Positions 1 through 5,747 of a DNA stretch of 6,253 nucleotides are shown one piece after another. Source of the stretch: an uncultured Cloacibacillus sp. (GTDB lineage Bacteria; Synergistota; Synergistia; Synergistales; Synergistaceae); NCBI GenBank assembly GCA_900544635.1, contig UQVV01000114.1, forward strand, positions 1 to 6,253, written 5' to 3'. Under the pieces are notes generated by a model. That model made no database searches and was not told where the DNA came from. It saw only the letters and a list, made by a program, of their open reading frames with translations. Position 1 is the first letter of the stretch, and every line of letters starts with the position of its first letter. The translations under genes were made by a program, and so were the position numbers.

Positions 1-395
1 CCAACGCGCCTCGCCGTCAGGCGGAACGGCGCGCGCCAGCGAAGCAGGAGCTCGACTTCTCGGGTCTCGAGCCCGCCTCCGAAGGTCAGGAAGGGGCGGT
101 GCCGCGCGAGCTTGTGGACGCGCTGCTGATGAACCCATACGACGAGCTCGCGAAGGTGCGCATGGTGCCGACGCCCGACATGTCCGGCATGAAGCTCGAA
201 AGCCTCGCCTCCGACAGCGTCCTCGCGCGCGTCGGCGTCGCGCAGGGCGACGTGATAAGCGCGATAAACGGCGTCAGCATCACGAACGTCGCCGACGCCT
301 CGAACGCGCTGAACTCGCTGATGGCGGGCAGCCGCTTCGACGTGACCGTGATGCGCGGCGGAAAGCCCGTCGAGCTGCGCTATCAGGTGAAGTAG
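1..395 (+). CDS. gspC: GspC-like T2SS inner-membrane linker protein, C-terminal part with PDZ domain (5' end outside window)
   Basis: The reading frame is open from the left edge (first full codon at position 3) to the TAG at 393-395, so only the last ~130 residues are seen; an in-frame GTG at 99 is unlikely to be the true start. The first ~30 visible residues are a charged, proline- and glutamine-containing linker. Next comes a GspC-type lead-in (PRELVDALLMNPYDELAKVR, then a VP pair) and a PDZ fold with the hallmark GVAQGDVISAINGV and a final strand around VMRGGKPVELRY. In T2SS, GspC is anchored in the inner membrane, contacts the secretin through its periplasmic HR region and may use the PDZ domain in substrate choice; the membrane and HR parts would lie upstream. 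Adjacency to pseudopilin and secretin genes supports T2SS rather than a PDZ protease. A PilP-like or generic PDZ protein is the alternative. Confidence 0.75.
   Translation, partial: NAPRRQAERRAPAKQELDFSGLEPASEGQEGAVPRELVDALLMNPYDELAKVRMVPTPDMSGMKLESLASDSVLARVGVAQGDVISAINGVSITNVADASNALNSLMAGSRFDVTVMRGGKPVELRYQVK
385..390 (+). promoter_or_regulatory. Ribosome binding site for the pseudopilin gene
   Basis: AGGTGA lies inside the last codons of the upstream gspC-like gene, 9 bases before the GTG at 400. A TGA in the pseudopilin frame at 388-390 rules out any earlier start, so this site and the GTG define the gene's beginning. Confidence 0.6.
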
Positions 396-399
396 CGGC

Positions 400-876
400 G
401 TGCGGCGCGGCGGCTTTACGCTGATAGAGGTGCTCGTCGCCGTCGTGATACTCGCGACGGTATGCACCGCGGCGCTGAAGCTCGTGATATTGTCGCAGAA
501 CACGCTCGCCGAGGTCGGCGAACGCGAAAGGCTGCTCGACGAGACGCGCGAGATAGAGATAGGGATACTGACCGGCGAGCTCGACGAGCGCGGCACGAGC
601 GGAGACATCCGCTGGGAGACGGAGGATCGCGAGGTCGAGATGTTCGGCGAGGACTTCGGGCGGCTCGACCTCGAGGGGCTGAACTTCGACGGCGCGGCGC
701 GCTCGGGCGACGTTTCGGAGACCATCCGCGTGCGCTGGCGCGAGATAACGGTGCGCGACGCAAAGGACAACAGCCTGACCGTCTATCTCGAATCCGAAGA
801 GGACGAGAAAAAGGATGCGCGCGCCCTGCGAAGCCGCGAGGCCGAAGAGGGGAACGCGGACGAAAAAGAAGACTGA
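400..876 (+). CDS. gspI: Type II secretion minor pseudopilin, GspI-like
   Basis: This encodes a 158-residue protein with a class III prepilin leader: a five-residue MRRGG, then the processing point before Phe6, then FTLIEVLVAVVIL with the conserved Glu at mature position +5. A prepilin peptidase would cut after Gly5 and N-methylate Phe. Residues 6 to ~28 form the hydrophobic helix anchoring the subunit in the inner membrane before it joins the pseudopilus. The following amphipathic helix (SQNTLAEVGERERLLDETRE) and a SGDIRW segment resemble GspI, but GspH or GspJ cannot be excluded. The GTG start is forced by a stop at 388-390. The last ~30 residues (after TVYLE) are almost all charged and strongly acidic, which is odd for this family, and the length exceeds the usual ~120-130 of GspI. 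The gene sits 4 bases after the gspC-like gene, so the two are probably co-translated. Confidence 0.7.
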   Translation: MRRGGFTLIEVLVAVVILATVCTAALKLVILSQNTLAEVGERERLLDETREIEIGILTGELDERGTSGDIRWETEDREVEMFGEDFGRLDLEGLNFDGAARSGDVSETIRVRWREITVRDAKDNSLTVYLESEEDEKKDARALRSREAEEGNADEKED

Positions 877-878
877 CG

Positions 879-891
879 GCCCGCAGCGGGC
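879..891 (+). other. Small GC hairpin in the gap before gspD
   Basis: GCCCG and CGGGC pair as five GC-rich base pairs around a CAG loop, just after the pseudopilin stop codon. Only three T residues follow (895-897), so it is a poor intrinsic terminator. It may be a weak attenuator, an mRNA-stabilising element or chance in GC-rich DNA. Confidence 0.25.
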
Positions 892-901
892 GGCTTTGGG
901 A

Positions 902-907
902 TAAAAT
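902..907 (+). promoter_or_regulatory. Possible -10 element of an internal promoter before gspD
   Basis: TAAAAT matches five of six bases of the sigma-70 type -10 box and lies in a short AT-rich patch (901-919) that stands out in GC-rich DNA. No convincing -35 box is seen at the right distance. The patch may instead simply keep the gspD ribosome binding site unstructured. Confidence 0.2.
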
Positions 908-920
908 TTCATCGTTAAAC

Positions 921-925
921 GGGAG
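921..925 (+). promoter_or_regulatory. Ribosome binding site deciding the gspD start
   Basis: GGGAG lies 8 bases before the ATG at 934. An earlier in-frame GTG at 925 overlaps this site and would have no site of its own, so ATG 934 is preferred. Confidence 0.55.
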
Positions 926-933
926 TGACGGAT

Positions 934-2973
934 ATGCGGGTAAGGAAAGGTTTTATCTATATATTATTGACGGCGGCGGCGATTTCGCTCTCGCCGTGCC
1001 ACGCGGCGCGAGCGGCGGAGCCGGACCGCGAGGAGCTGAACCTCATGCAGGCGGCGAACGAGATGCGCGCTTCGGGGCGCGTCCAGCTCAACTTCAAGGA
1101 CGTCGAGATAGTCAAATTCCTGCGCTTCATGTCCGAGCTCTTGGGCGAGAACATACTTGTAGACCCCGGCATAACGGGCACGGTCTCCGTCGTGTCGCCG
1201 AAGGCCGTCACGCTCAACGAGGCGCGCGAGGTGATGCTCTCAGTGCTCGAGATGAACAACCTGACGCTCGAACAGATGGACGGCTACTCGAAGGTCACGC
1301 CCGCCTCGGGCGGCGCGGTGACGACCGGCTCCGTCGTCAAGAGCGACCGCAGCGTCGCGCCGGGCGAGGCCGTCATAGTACAGGTAGTGCCGCTCAACTA
1401 CGTCAAGGCGGGCTACGTCGTCTCGCCGCTCAAGACCGCGATTAAAGAGATACAGGTCTCGCCGGTCGGCAACGGCAGCTCCGTCCTGCTCGTCGGCAAG
1501 GCCTCGCTTTTGAACCGCGCCGTCAGCGTCATCCGCGCGCTCGACGCGCCCGACAGCATCCGCGCGATAAAGGTCGTCCCGCTCTCCTACGCGAACGCGA
1601 AGCTGCTCGAGGCGCAGATGAACGCGATGGGCAAGGACGCCTCGTCGAAGATGGCGGGGCTCATGGCCGTCGCCGACGAACGCACGGGCCGCATCGTCCT
1701 CATCGGCTCGGCGCAGGGGCTGCGCGAGGCCGAGCGCGTCATAAAGGAGCTCGACCTGCCCTCGCGCACGGAAAATTTCCATGTCTACAAGCTGCACAAC
1801 GCCGACGCGAAGACCGTCGCGGAGCAGCTCTCGCAGATACTAGCGACCGCGGCGAAGCTCTCGCCCGACAAAGAGGGCGGCGTGCCGTCGACCGTCGTCC
1901 CGGACCTCCCGACGAACAGCCTCATCTTCACCGCCTCGCAGGAGCAGTACAACTCGCTTAAGTCGATACTCGAACAGCTCGACACCCAGCCGAAGCAGGT
2001 CATGCTGCGCGGCCTCATCGCAGAGGTCAGCCTCAACAAGCTCAACAGCGCCGGCATCGACTGGGCGGCCTGGGGCGGCGACCTCATGGGAGACGCGGTA
2101 ATCGCGGGAAACGTCCAGCTCGGCAACACAGGCGTGCCGTCTGATGTGCAGTCGCTGTATCAGAGCTTGATGACGAATGAAGAAGTCATCACGAATCAGG
2201 CGGGCAACGCCGTCGGTACGACGACATCAACCCAGGGCGCGGGCCTCATGTACGCCTACATCCGCCTGCTCAACCGCTTCGACGCGATAAACGTCCTCTC
2301 TATGCCGCGCCTGCTCTGCACCGACAACCTTGAAAGCTCGCTGCAGGTCGGGCAGGTCATCCCGCAGCTCACCGGCAGCCTGACGAACCAGGCCAACACC
2401 GACTCAGTAACCAACAGCTACGAATACAAGGACGTCGGCCTCATCCTCACCGTCACGCCGCACATCAGGAGCGGCAACCTCGTCGCGCTCGAGATAGAGC
2501 AGCGCATAGAGGAGCTCCAGACGACCACCAACAACGCGACGCCGATAACCTCGAAGCGCGAGGTCAAGACCTCCGTCCTCGTCGCGAACGGCCAGACCGT
2601 CATCATCGGCGGCCTCATAAAGGAGGCGGAGAAGGAGCTCAAGAACCGCGTGCCATTCTTCTCCTACATACCGCTCATCGGCAACCTATTCAAATCGACC
2701 GAGAAACAGCGCGAAAAGGTGGACCTCATGATATTCCTCACGCCCTACATCATCGAGACGCCGGAGCACGCCTCGCAGGTGACGGACCGCATAATCCGCG
2801 ACGGGCAGGAGCTCAGCGAGGCAGAGCGCATACTGATACAGCGCAACAACAGCGACTACCAGAAGGCGACGCGCAAAGAGGGCGTGACACGAGAGATGCT
2901 CGACCCGAAGGGGCTCATCTACGCGCCGCAGCCCGGCGACGAAGCGGAACAGTCCGAGCCGGCGGCGAAATAA
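934..2973 (+). CDS. gspD: Type II secretion system secretin GspD
   Basis: From ATG 934 the product is 679 residues, in the normal range for GspD. Residues 1-27 are a Sec signal peptide (MRVRK, hydrophobic core, ARA then A as a likely cleavage point). An N0 domain follows at ~47-125 (VQLNFKDVEIVKFLRFMSEL, then NILVDPGITG). Three repeated N domains come next, each opening with a similar strand: N1 near 150 (VVPLNYVKAGYV), N2 near 213 (KVVPLSYANAKLL) and N3 near 283 (HVYKLHNADAKTVAEQL). The pore domain spans ~355-609, with GQTVIIGGLI and the secretin signature VPFFSYIPLIGNLFK. About 70 mostly polar residues follow. GspD forms the large outer-membrane ring through which folded proteins leave. The N0 domain marks it as T2SS-like rather than a PilQ with AMIN domains. 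Cys22 follows Pro and is not a convincing lipobox. The alternative start GTG 925 would add three residues. The gspE start follows one base after the stop. Confidence 0.93.
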   Translation: MRVRKGFIYILLTAAAISLSPCHAARAAEPDREELNLMQAANEMRASGRVQLNFKDVEIVKFLRFMSELLGENILVDPGITGTVSVVSPKAVTLNEAREVMLSVLEMNNLTLEQMDGYSKVTPASGGAVTTGSVVKSDRSVAPGEAVIVQVVPLNYVKAGYVVSPLKTAIKEIQVSPVGNGSSVLLVGKASLLNRAVSVIRALDAPDSIRAIKVVPLSYANAKLLEAQMNAMGKDASSKMAGLMAVADERTGRIVLIGSAQGLREAERVIKELDLPSRTENFHVYKLHNADAKTVAEQLSQILATAAKLSPDKEGGVPSTVVPDLPTNSLIFTASQEQYNSLKSILEQLDTQPKQVMLRGLIAEVSLNKLNSAGIDWAAWGGDLMGDAVIAGNVQLGNTGVPSDVQSLYQSLMTNEEVITNQAGNAVGTTTSTQGAGLMYAYIRLLNRFDAINVLSMPRLLCTDNLESSLQVGQVIPQLTGSLTNQANTDSVTNSYEYKDVGLILTVTPHIRSGNLVALEIEQRIEELQTTTNNATPITSKREVKTSVLVANGQTVIIGGLIKEAEKELKNRVPFFSYIPLIGNLFKSTEKQREKVDLMIFLTPYIIETPEHASQVTDRIIRDGQELSEAERILIQRNNSDYQKATRKEGVTREMLDPKGLIYAPQPGDEAEQSEPAAK

Positions 2974-2974
2974 A

Positions 2975-3145
2975 ATGGCCGCGCGCTCGATAAGGGACTT
3001 CGACGTAAATCCCGAAAAAATCCTCGCGCTCGTCCCCGAGGGCGTCAGCCTCGACGTCCTGCGCGACCGCGGCGTCGTCCCGCTCTCATTGGAGAATGGC
3101 GTGATGACCGTCGCCGTCACGGACTACGCCGCGACGCCCGACGCA
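2975..3145 (+). pseudogene. gspE: 5' part of gspE, out of frame with the catalytic part
   Basis: An ATG one base after the gspD stop begins a frame whose first ~55 residues read as the N-terminal domain of a GspE ATPase: MAARSIRDFDVNPEKILALV, then VPLSLENGVMTVAVTDYA. In the family this domain (residues ~1-100) docks on the cytoplasmic part of GspL. After about position 3143 this frame turns into arginine-rich nonsense, while GspE-like sequence resumes in the frame one base later. The frame stays open by chance until it runs into gspF, giving a misleading 888-residue ORF ending at 5641. No clear ribosome binding site precedes the ATG, so translation is probably coupled to gspD. I read this as the true start of gspE, separated from the rest by a frame change that is either a sequencing error or a real mutation. 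Confidence 0.75.
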
Positions 3146-3173
3146 GCTGCTCGCCGCCGCCGCCGACGCGCGC

Positions 3174-4469
3174 GTGGACGCGGCGCTGCTGCCGCCCGCC
3201 GAGGTGCAGAGCCTCATACGCTCGCTCTACGACATAAAAAGCGGCGTCGGGCAGGAAACGCTCAACGCGATAGAAGAGGTGGACGACCTCTCCGAGCTCG
3301 CGCGCCAGGAGGTCATGAGCGACAGCGTAGACGCGCCCGTCGTCCGCCTCGTCAACGGCATACTCATGGAATCGCTGCGCGAGCGCGCGACCGACATACA
3401 CATCGAGCCCTACGAGGACCGCGTCGTCGTGCGCTACCGCGTCGACGGCGTGCTCTCCGACCGCTACTCGCTCTCGAAGGGCCACCAGGCCCCCGTCACG
3501 AGCCGCATAAAGGTCATGGCGAACATGGACATCGCGGAGCGCTTCGTGCCGCAGGACGGGCGCATAGGAATCAGCATCGGCGACAGGCTCGTCGACATCC
3601 GCGTCAGCTCGCTGCCGACGCAGCACGGCGAGCGGCTCGTCCTCCGCCTTCTCGACAAGGCGCGCGGCCTGCTCACGCTCGAGGATTTGGGAATGAAGGC
3701 GGGCGAGCGCGAACGCCTCGAAAGGCTCATCCGCCGCCCGAACGGCATGATACTCTTCACCGGGCCGACAGGCTCCGGCAAAAGCACGAGCCTCTATGCG
3801 ATTTTGCAGGCGCTCGCGCGCCCCGAGGTCAACGTCATCACGGTCGAAGACCCGATAGAATACGACCTCCCGGGCGTCGGCCAGGTGCAGGTCAACGAAA
3901 AGGCCGGCCTCACCTTCGCGGGGACGCTGCGCTCGATTCTGCGCCAGGACCCCGACATCATAATGATAGGCGAAATGCGCGACTTCGACACCGCGCACAT
4001 AGGGATACAGGCCTCGCTGACGGGCCACCTAGTATTCTCGACGCTCCACACAAACGACTCCGTCAGCGCCGTCACGCGCCTCACCGACATGGGCATAGAG
4101 CCCTACCTCGTCGCGGGCTCGCTGCTCGGCGTCGTCGCGCAGCGCCTCGTGCGCCGCGTCTGCCCGCACTGCAAAGAAAAGTTCGACACGACCGGCGTCG
4201 TCCGCAAAAACGGCGTCAAGCACGCGTGGCGCGGCCGCGGCTGCGAAGAATGCGGCGGCACAGGCTACAAGGGACGCTTCGGCCTCTACGAGCAGTTCGA
4301 CGTGACGCCCGAGATACAGGAGGCGATAGCGCGCGGCGCGCAGCCGCACGAGCTGCGCGAGCTCGCGCGCAAGGGCGGCTTCTCGACGCTGCTCGAGCTC
4401 GGCCTCAAAGCCGTCAAGGACGGCGAGACGACGCCCGAAGAAATGCTGCGCGTCGTCGGCGAGGTCTAG
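3174..4469 (+). CDS. gspE: Type II secretion ATPase GspE, catalytic part (frame-shifted from its N-terminus)
   Basis: GspE is the cytoplasmic hexameric ATPase that drives pseudopilus assembly. Counting from GTG 3174 (431 residues), it shows an N2-type domain with DAPVVRLVNGIL and RATDIHIEPYEDR (54-83), Walker A GPTGSGKS (197-204), an Asp box VEDPIEYDLPG (224-234), a Walker B region DPDIIMIGEMRD (259-270; GEIRD is commoner), and a His box TGHLVFSTLHTNDS (283-296). Two CxxC pairs follow, Cys330/Cys333 and Cys357/Cys360, the zinc-binding insertion typical of GspE and PilB. GTG 3174 lacks a ribosome binding site and is unlikely to be a natural start; the frame is open only from 3108. GspE-like residues precede the GTG (TQLLAAAADAR). 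Joined to the upstream fragment the protein would be ~497 residues, the normal GspE length. If the frame change is real, this protein may not be made. PilB is the alternative name, but the gspC/gspD context argues for GspE. Confidence 0.9.
   Translation: MDAALLPPAEVQSLIRSLYDIKSGVGQETLNAIEEVDDLSELARQEVMSDSVDAPVVRLVNGILMESLRERATDIHIEPYEDRVVVRYRVDGVLSDRYSLSKGHQAPVTSRIKVMANMDIAERFVPQDGRIGISIGDRLVDIRVSSLPTQHGERLVLRLLDKARGLLTLEDLGMKAGERERLERLIRRPNGMILFTGPTGSGKSTSLYAILQALARPEVNVITVEDPIEYDLPGVGQVQVNEKAGLTFAGTLRSILRQDPDIIMIGEMRDFDTAHIGIQASLTGHLVFSTLHTNDSVSAVTRLTDMGIEPYLVAGSLLGVVAQRLVRRVCPHCKEKFDTTGVVRKNGVKHAWRGRGCEECGGTGYKGRFGLYEQFDVTPEIQEAIARGAQPHELRELARKGGFSTLLELGLKAVKDGETTPEEMLRVVGEV
4461..4465 (+). 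promoter_or_regulatory. Ribosome binding site for gspF
   Basis: GAGGT lies within the last codons of gspE, 6 bases before the GTG at 4472. It supports the GTG as the gspF start and indicates coupling to gspE translation. Confidence 0.5.
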
Positions 4470-4471
4470 CC

Positions 4472-5641
4472 GTGCCGCTCTTCCGCGCCGAGCTCTACAC
4501 GCCGGACGGCGCGCGCAGAACCGTGCGCCGCGAGGCCGCGAGCGAGAACGACCTGCTGCGCGAGCTCGCCGCCGAACGCTGCACCGTCGTCTCGGTAAAA
4601 GAAGAAAAGCCGCGCGCGTGGAGCTTCGGAGGCAGAAGCCGCCGCAAAAAGCTCTCGCTCGAGGAACAGCACCTGTTCTGCGCGACGCTCTCGTCGTTCA
4701 TGCGCAGCGGCCTGTCGCTCACGGAAGTGCTGAAATTGCTCCAGAAACAGACGCGCGGCAAAAACCTCAAGCCGATATACACCGAGCTGCGCGAGTCCGT
4801 CGAAGGCGGACGTTCGCTCGCCGCCTCGATGGCAGCCCTCGGCGTATTCCGCCCCGGCCTCGTCGGAATGGTCGAGTCCGGCGAAAAATCCGCGTCGCTC
4901 GGCGAAATTTTGGAGAAAGCCGGAGAACTCATCCAAAACGAAATTTCGCTGCGCCGCAAAATACAGACGGCGCTCACCTATCCCGTGCTCATGCTCTTCG
5001 TCGGCATGGGCGTCGTCATATTCCTGCTCAGCTTCGTCGTCCCGCGCCTCACCGCGCTCGTCATAGAATCCGGCGCGCAGCTGCCGCTCATCACGCGGAT
5101 GCTCATCTTCGTCTCCGACGCAGTCCGCGCCGGCATAATCCCCTTCGCCGCGGCGGCCGCGCTGCTCGCGCTCTATTTGCGCCGCAAGCATAAAAAAATC
5201 TCCCTGCCGCTCTTCCGCGAAGCGCGCGAAAACCTTACCTTCGCGCTCATCTTCAGCCAGACCGGCACGCTCCTGCGCACCGGCATCCCGCTCGTCCAGG
5301 CGCTCAAGCTCACCGAGCCCCTCGACCCCGTCAAGGGCCGCCTCTCAACCGTCGCGGACTACATAAAAGAAGGCTACCGCTTCTCGCAGGCGCTCGAAAA
5401 AGAAGGCTCCTTCCCCGAAGAAATAACCACCGTAATCCGAGTAGGCGAAGCCGGCGGCACCCTCGCCGAAACCTCCGAACGCCTCGGCACGAGCTGCTGG
5501 GAATACGCCCAAACTTCCATGCAGAAATGGGCCACCCTCGCCGAACCCCTGATAATCCTAGTCATGGGCCTGCTGGTAGGCTTCGTAGTAGTCGCCGTCC
5601 TCCTGCCGATATTCGATCTGTCGAGTTTGGCGGGGAGGTAG
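4472..5641 (+). CDS. gspF: Type II secretion inner-membrane platform protein GspF
   Basis: The 389-residue product matches the usual GspF length of ~400. A short cytoplasmic N-terminal segment (1-60) contains LFRAELYTPDGARR, the start typical of GspF. Two repeated helical F domains follow. The first is at ~66-190 (LFCATLSSFMRSGLSLTEVL, VESGEKSASLGEILE). The second is at ~256-380 (FALIFSQTGTLLRTGIPLVQ, VGEAGGTLAETSERLG). Hydrophobic spans lie at ~171-191, ~221-236 and ~358-381, giving the usual three membrane segments. GspF sits at the centre of the inner-membrane platform, contacts GspE and GspL, and is thought to turn ATPase motion into insertion of pseudopilin subunits. It starts with GTG two bases after the gspE stop. 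The same frame is open upstream through gspE, but that stretch is a shadow, not part of GspF. Towards the 3' end GTA and CTA codons become more frequent. PilC is the alternative family name. Confidence 0.92.
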   Translation: MPLFRAELYTPDGARRTVRREAASENDLLRELAAERCTVVSVKEEKPRAWSFGGRSRRKKLSLEEQHLFCATLSSFMRSGLSLTEVLKLLQKQTRGKNLKPIYTELRESVEGGRSLAASMAALGVFRPGLVGMVESGEKSASLGEILEKAGELIQNEISLRRKIQTALTYPVLMLFVGMGVVIFLLSFVVPRLTALVIESGAQLPLITRMLIFVSDAVRAGIIPFAAAAALLALYLRRKHKKISLPLFREARENLTFALIFSQTGTLLRTGIPLVQALKLTEPLDPVKGRLSTVADYIKEGYRFSQALEKEGSFPEEITTVIRVGEAGGTLAETSERLGTSCWEYAQTSMQKWATLAEPLIILVMGLLVGFVVVAVLLPIFDLSSLAGR

Positions 5642-5648
5642 GGAGATA

Positions 5649-5673
5649 CATATTCGCGTGTTGTTCCAATATG
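5649..5673. repeat. Short inverted repeat after gspF
   Basis: CATATT (5649-5654) pairs with AATATG (5668-5673), extendable by one A-T pair outward to seven, around a 13-base spacer. The AT-only stem is too weak for a standard terminator, and repeats of this size can arise by chance in AT-rich DNA. Confidence 0.3.
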
Positions 5674-5676
5674 TTG

Positions 5677-5705
5677 AACTATAACTATTATTTTATGGTA
5701 TAGTT
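5677..5705. repeat. Tandem AACTAT pair with an inverted copy
   Basis: AACTAT occurs twice in tandem (5677-5688) and once inverted as ATAGTT (5700-5705), separated by 11 bases. The layout resembles a binding-site cluster for a regulator, but the units are short and AT-rich, so chance is a real possibility. Confidence 0.35.
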
Positions 5706-5713
5706 TATAAGTA

Positions 5714-5722
5714 TGTCATAAT
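5714..5722 (+). promoter_or_regulatory. Candidate extended -10 promoter for the glycosyltransferase gene
   Basis: TGTCATAAT matches the extended -10 pattern TGnTATAAT with one mismatch. Transcription would start near 5729, leaving a leader of about 20 bases with the ribosome binding site well placed. No good -35 box lies 17 bases upstream, which extended -10 promoters can tolerate. An alternative -10, TATAGT at 5699-5704, has TTGAAC (5674-5679) upstream at a rather long 19-base spacing. Confidence 0.4.
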
Positions 5723-5735
5723 CGGATATATGACA
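5714..5735. repeat. Perfect 7-bp inverted repeat over the promoter, operator-like
   Basis: TGTCATA (5714-5720) and TATGACA (5729-5735) are exact reverse complements around an 8-base spacer, 22 bp in all. The left arm contains most of the candidate -10 element and the right arm ends at the first base of AGGAGG. The spacing, about two helical turns end to end, suits a dimeric repressor. No regulator gene is visible nearby, so the role is inference. Confidence 0.4.
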
Positions 5736-5740
5736 GGAGG
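5735..5740 (+). promoter_or_regulatory. Perfect Shine-Dalgarno AGGAGG setting a TTG start
   Basis: AGGAGG lies 7 bases before TTG 5748. An in-frame ATG at 5730 would place this site inside the gene and has no ribosome binding site of its own, so the TTG is preferred. Confidence 0.7.
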
Positions 5741-5747
5741 CGCGGCG

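Larger units (their letters stand above)
5642..5747. other. AT-rich intergenic region between the secretion operon and the glycosyltransferase
   Basis: Base composition falls sharply: 5681-5740 has 16 G/C of 60, against 47 of 60 at 4321-4380 inside gspE. No GC-rich hairpin with a T run is seen, so the gspF transcript has no obvious intrinsic terminator. The region holds several short inverted repeats and the likely promoter of the next gene. Confidence 0.8.

Noticed and set aside
934..1015. GspD as a lipoprotein through the Cys in SLSPC
   Set aside because: Proline directly before the cysteine does not fit a lipobox, and an ARA-A signal peptidase I site follows.
462..1445. 327-residue + strand open frame over the pseudopilin and gspD start
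   Set aside because: It is arginine-rich and lacks family motifs, and it overlaps two well-supported genes in another frame.
3152..3170. GCC trinucleotide run as the cause of the gspE frame change
   Set aside because: Gain or loss of whole triplets does not alter the frame; the shift is better placed just upstream, near 3143.
3117..5191. Long - strand open frames opposite gspE and gspF
   Set aside because: They mirror the codon structure of the + strand genes, have no recognisable domains or ribosome binding sites, and are expected in GC-rich coding DNA.
2975..5641. One 888-residue open frame joining the GspE N-terminus to GspF
   Set aside because: The middle is arginine-rich low-complexity sequence lying in a different frame over the real GspE ATPase domain. 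The frame is open only because of GC-rich codon bias; GspF has its own GTG and ribosome binding site.
5642..5700. Intrinsic terminator after gspF
   Set aside because: The only dyads are AT-rich with long loops and no following T run of the usual kind.
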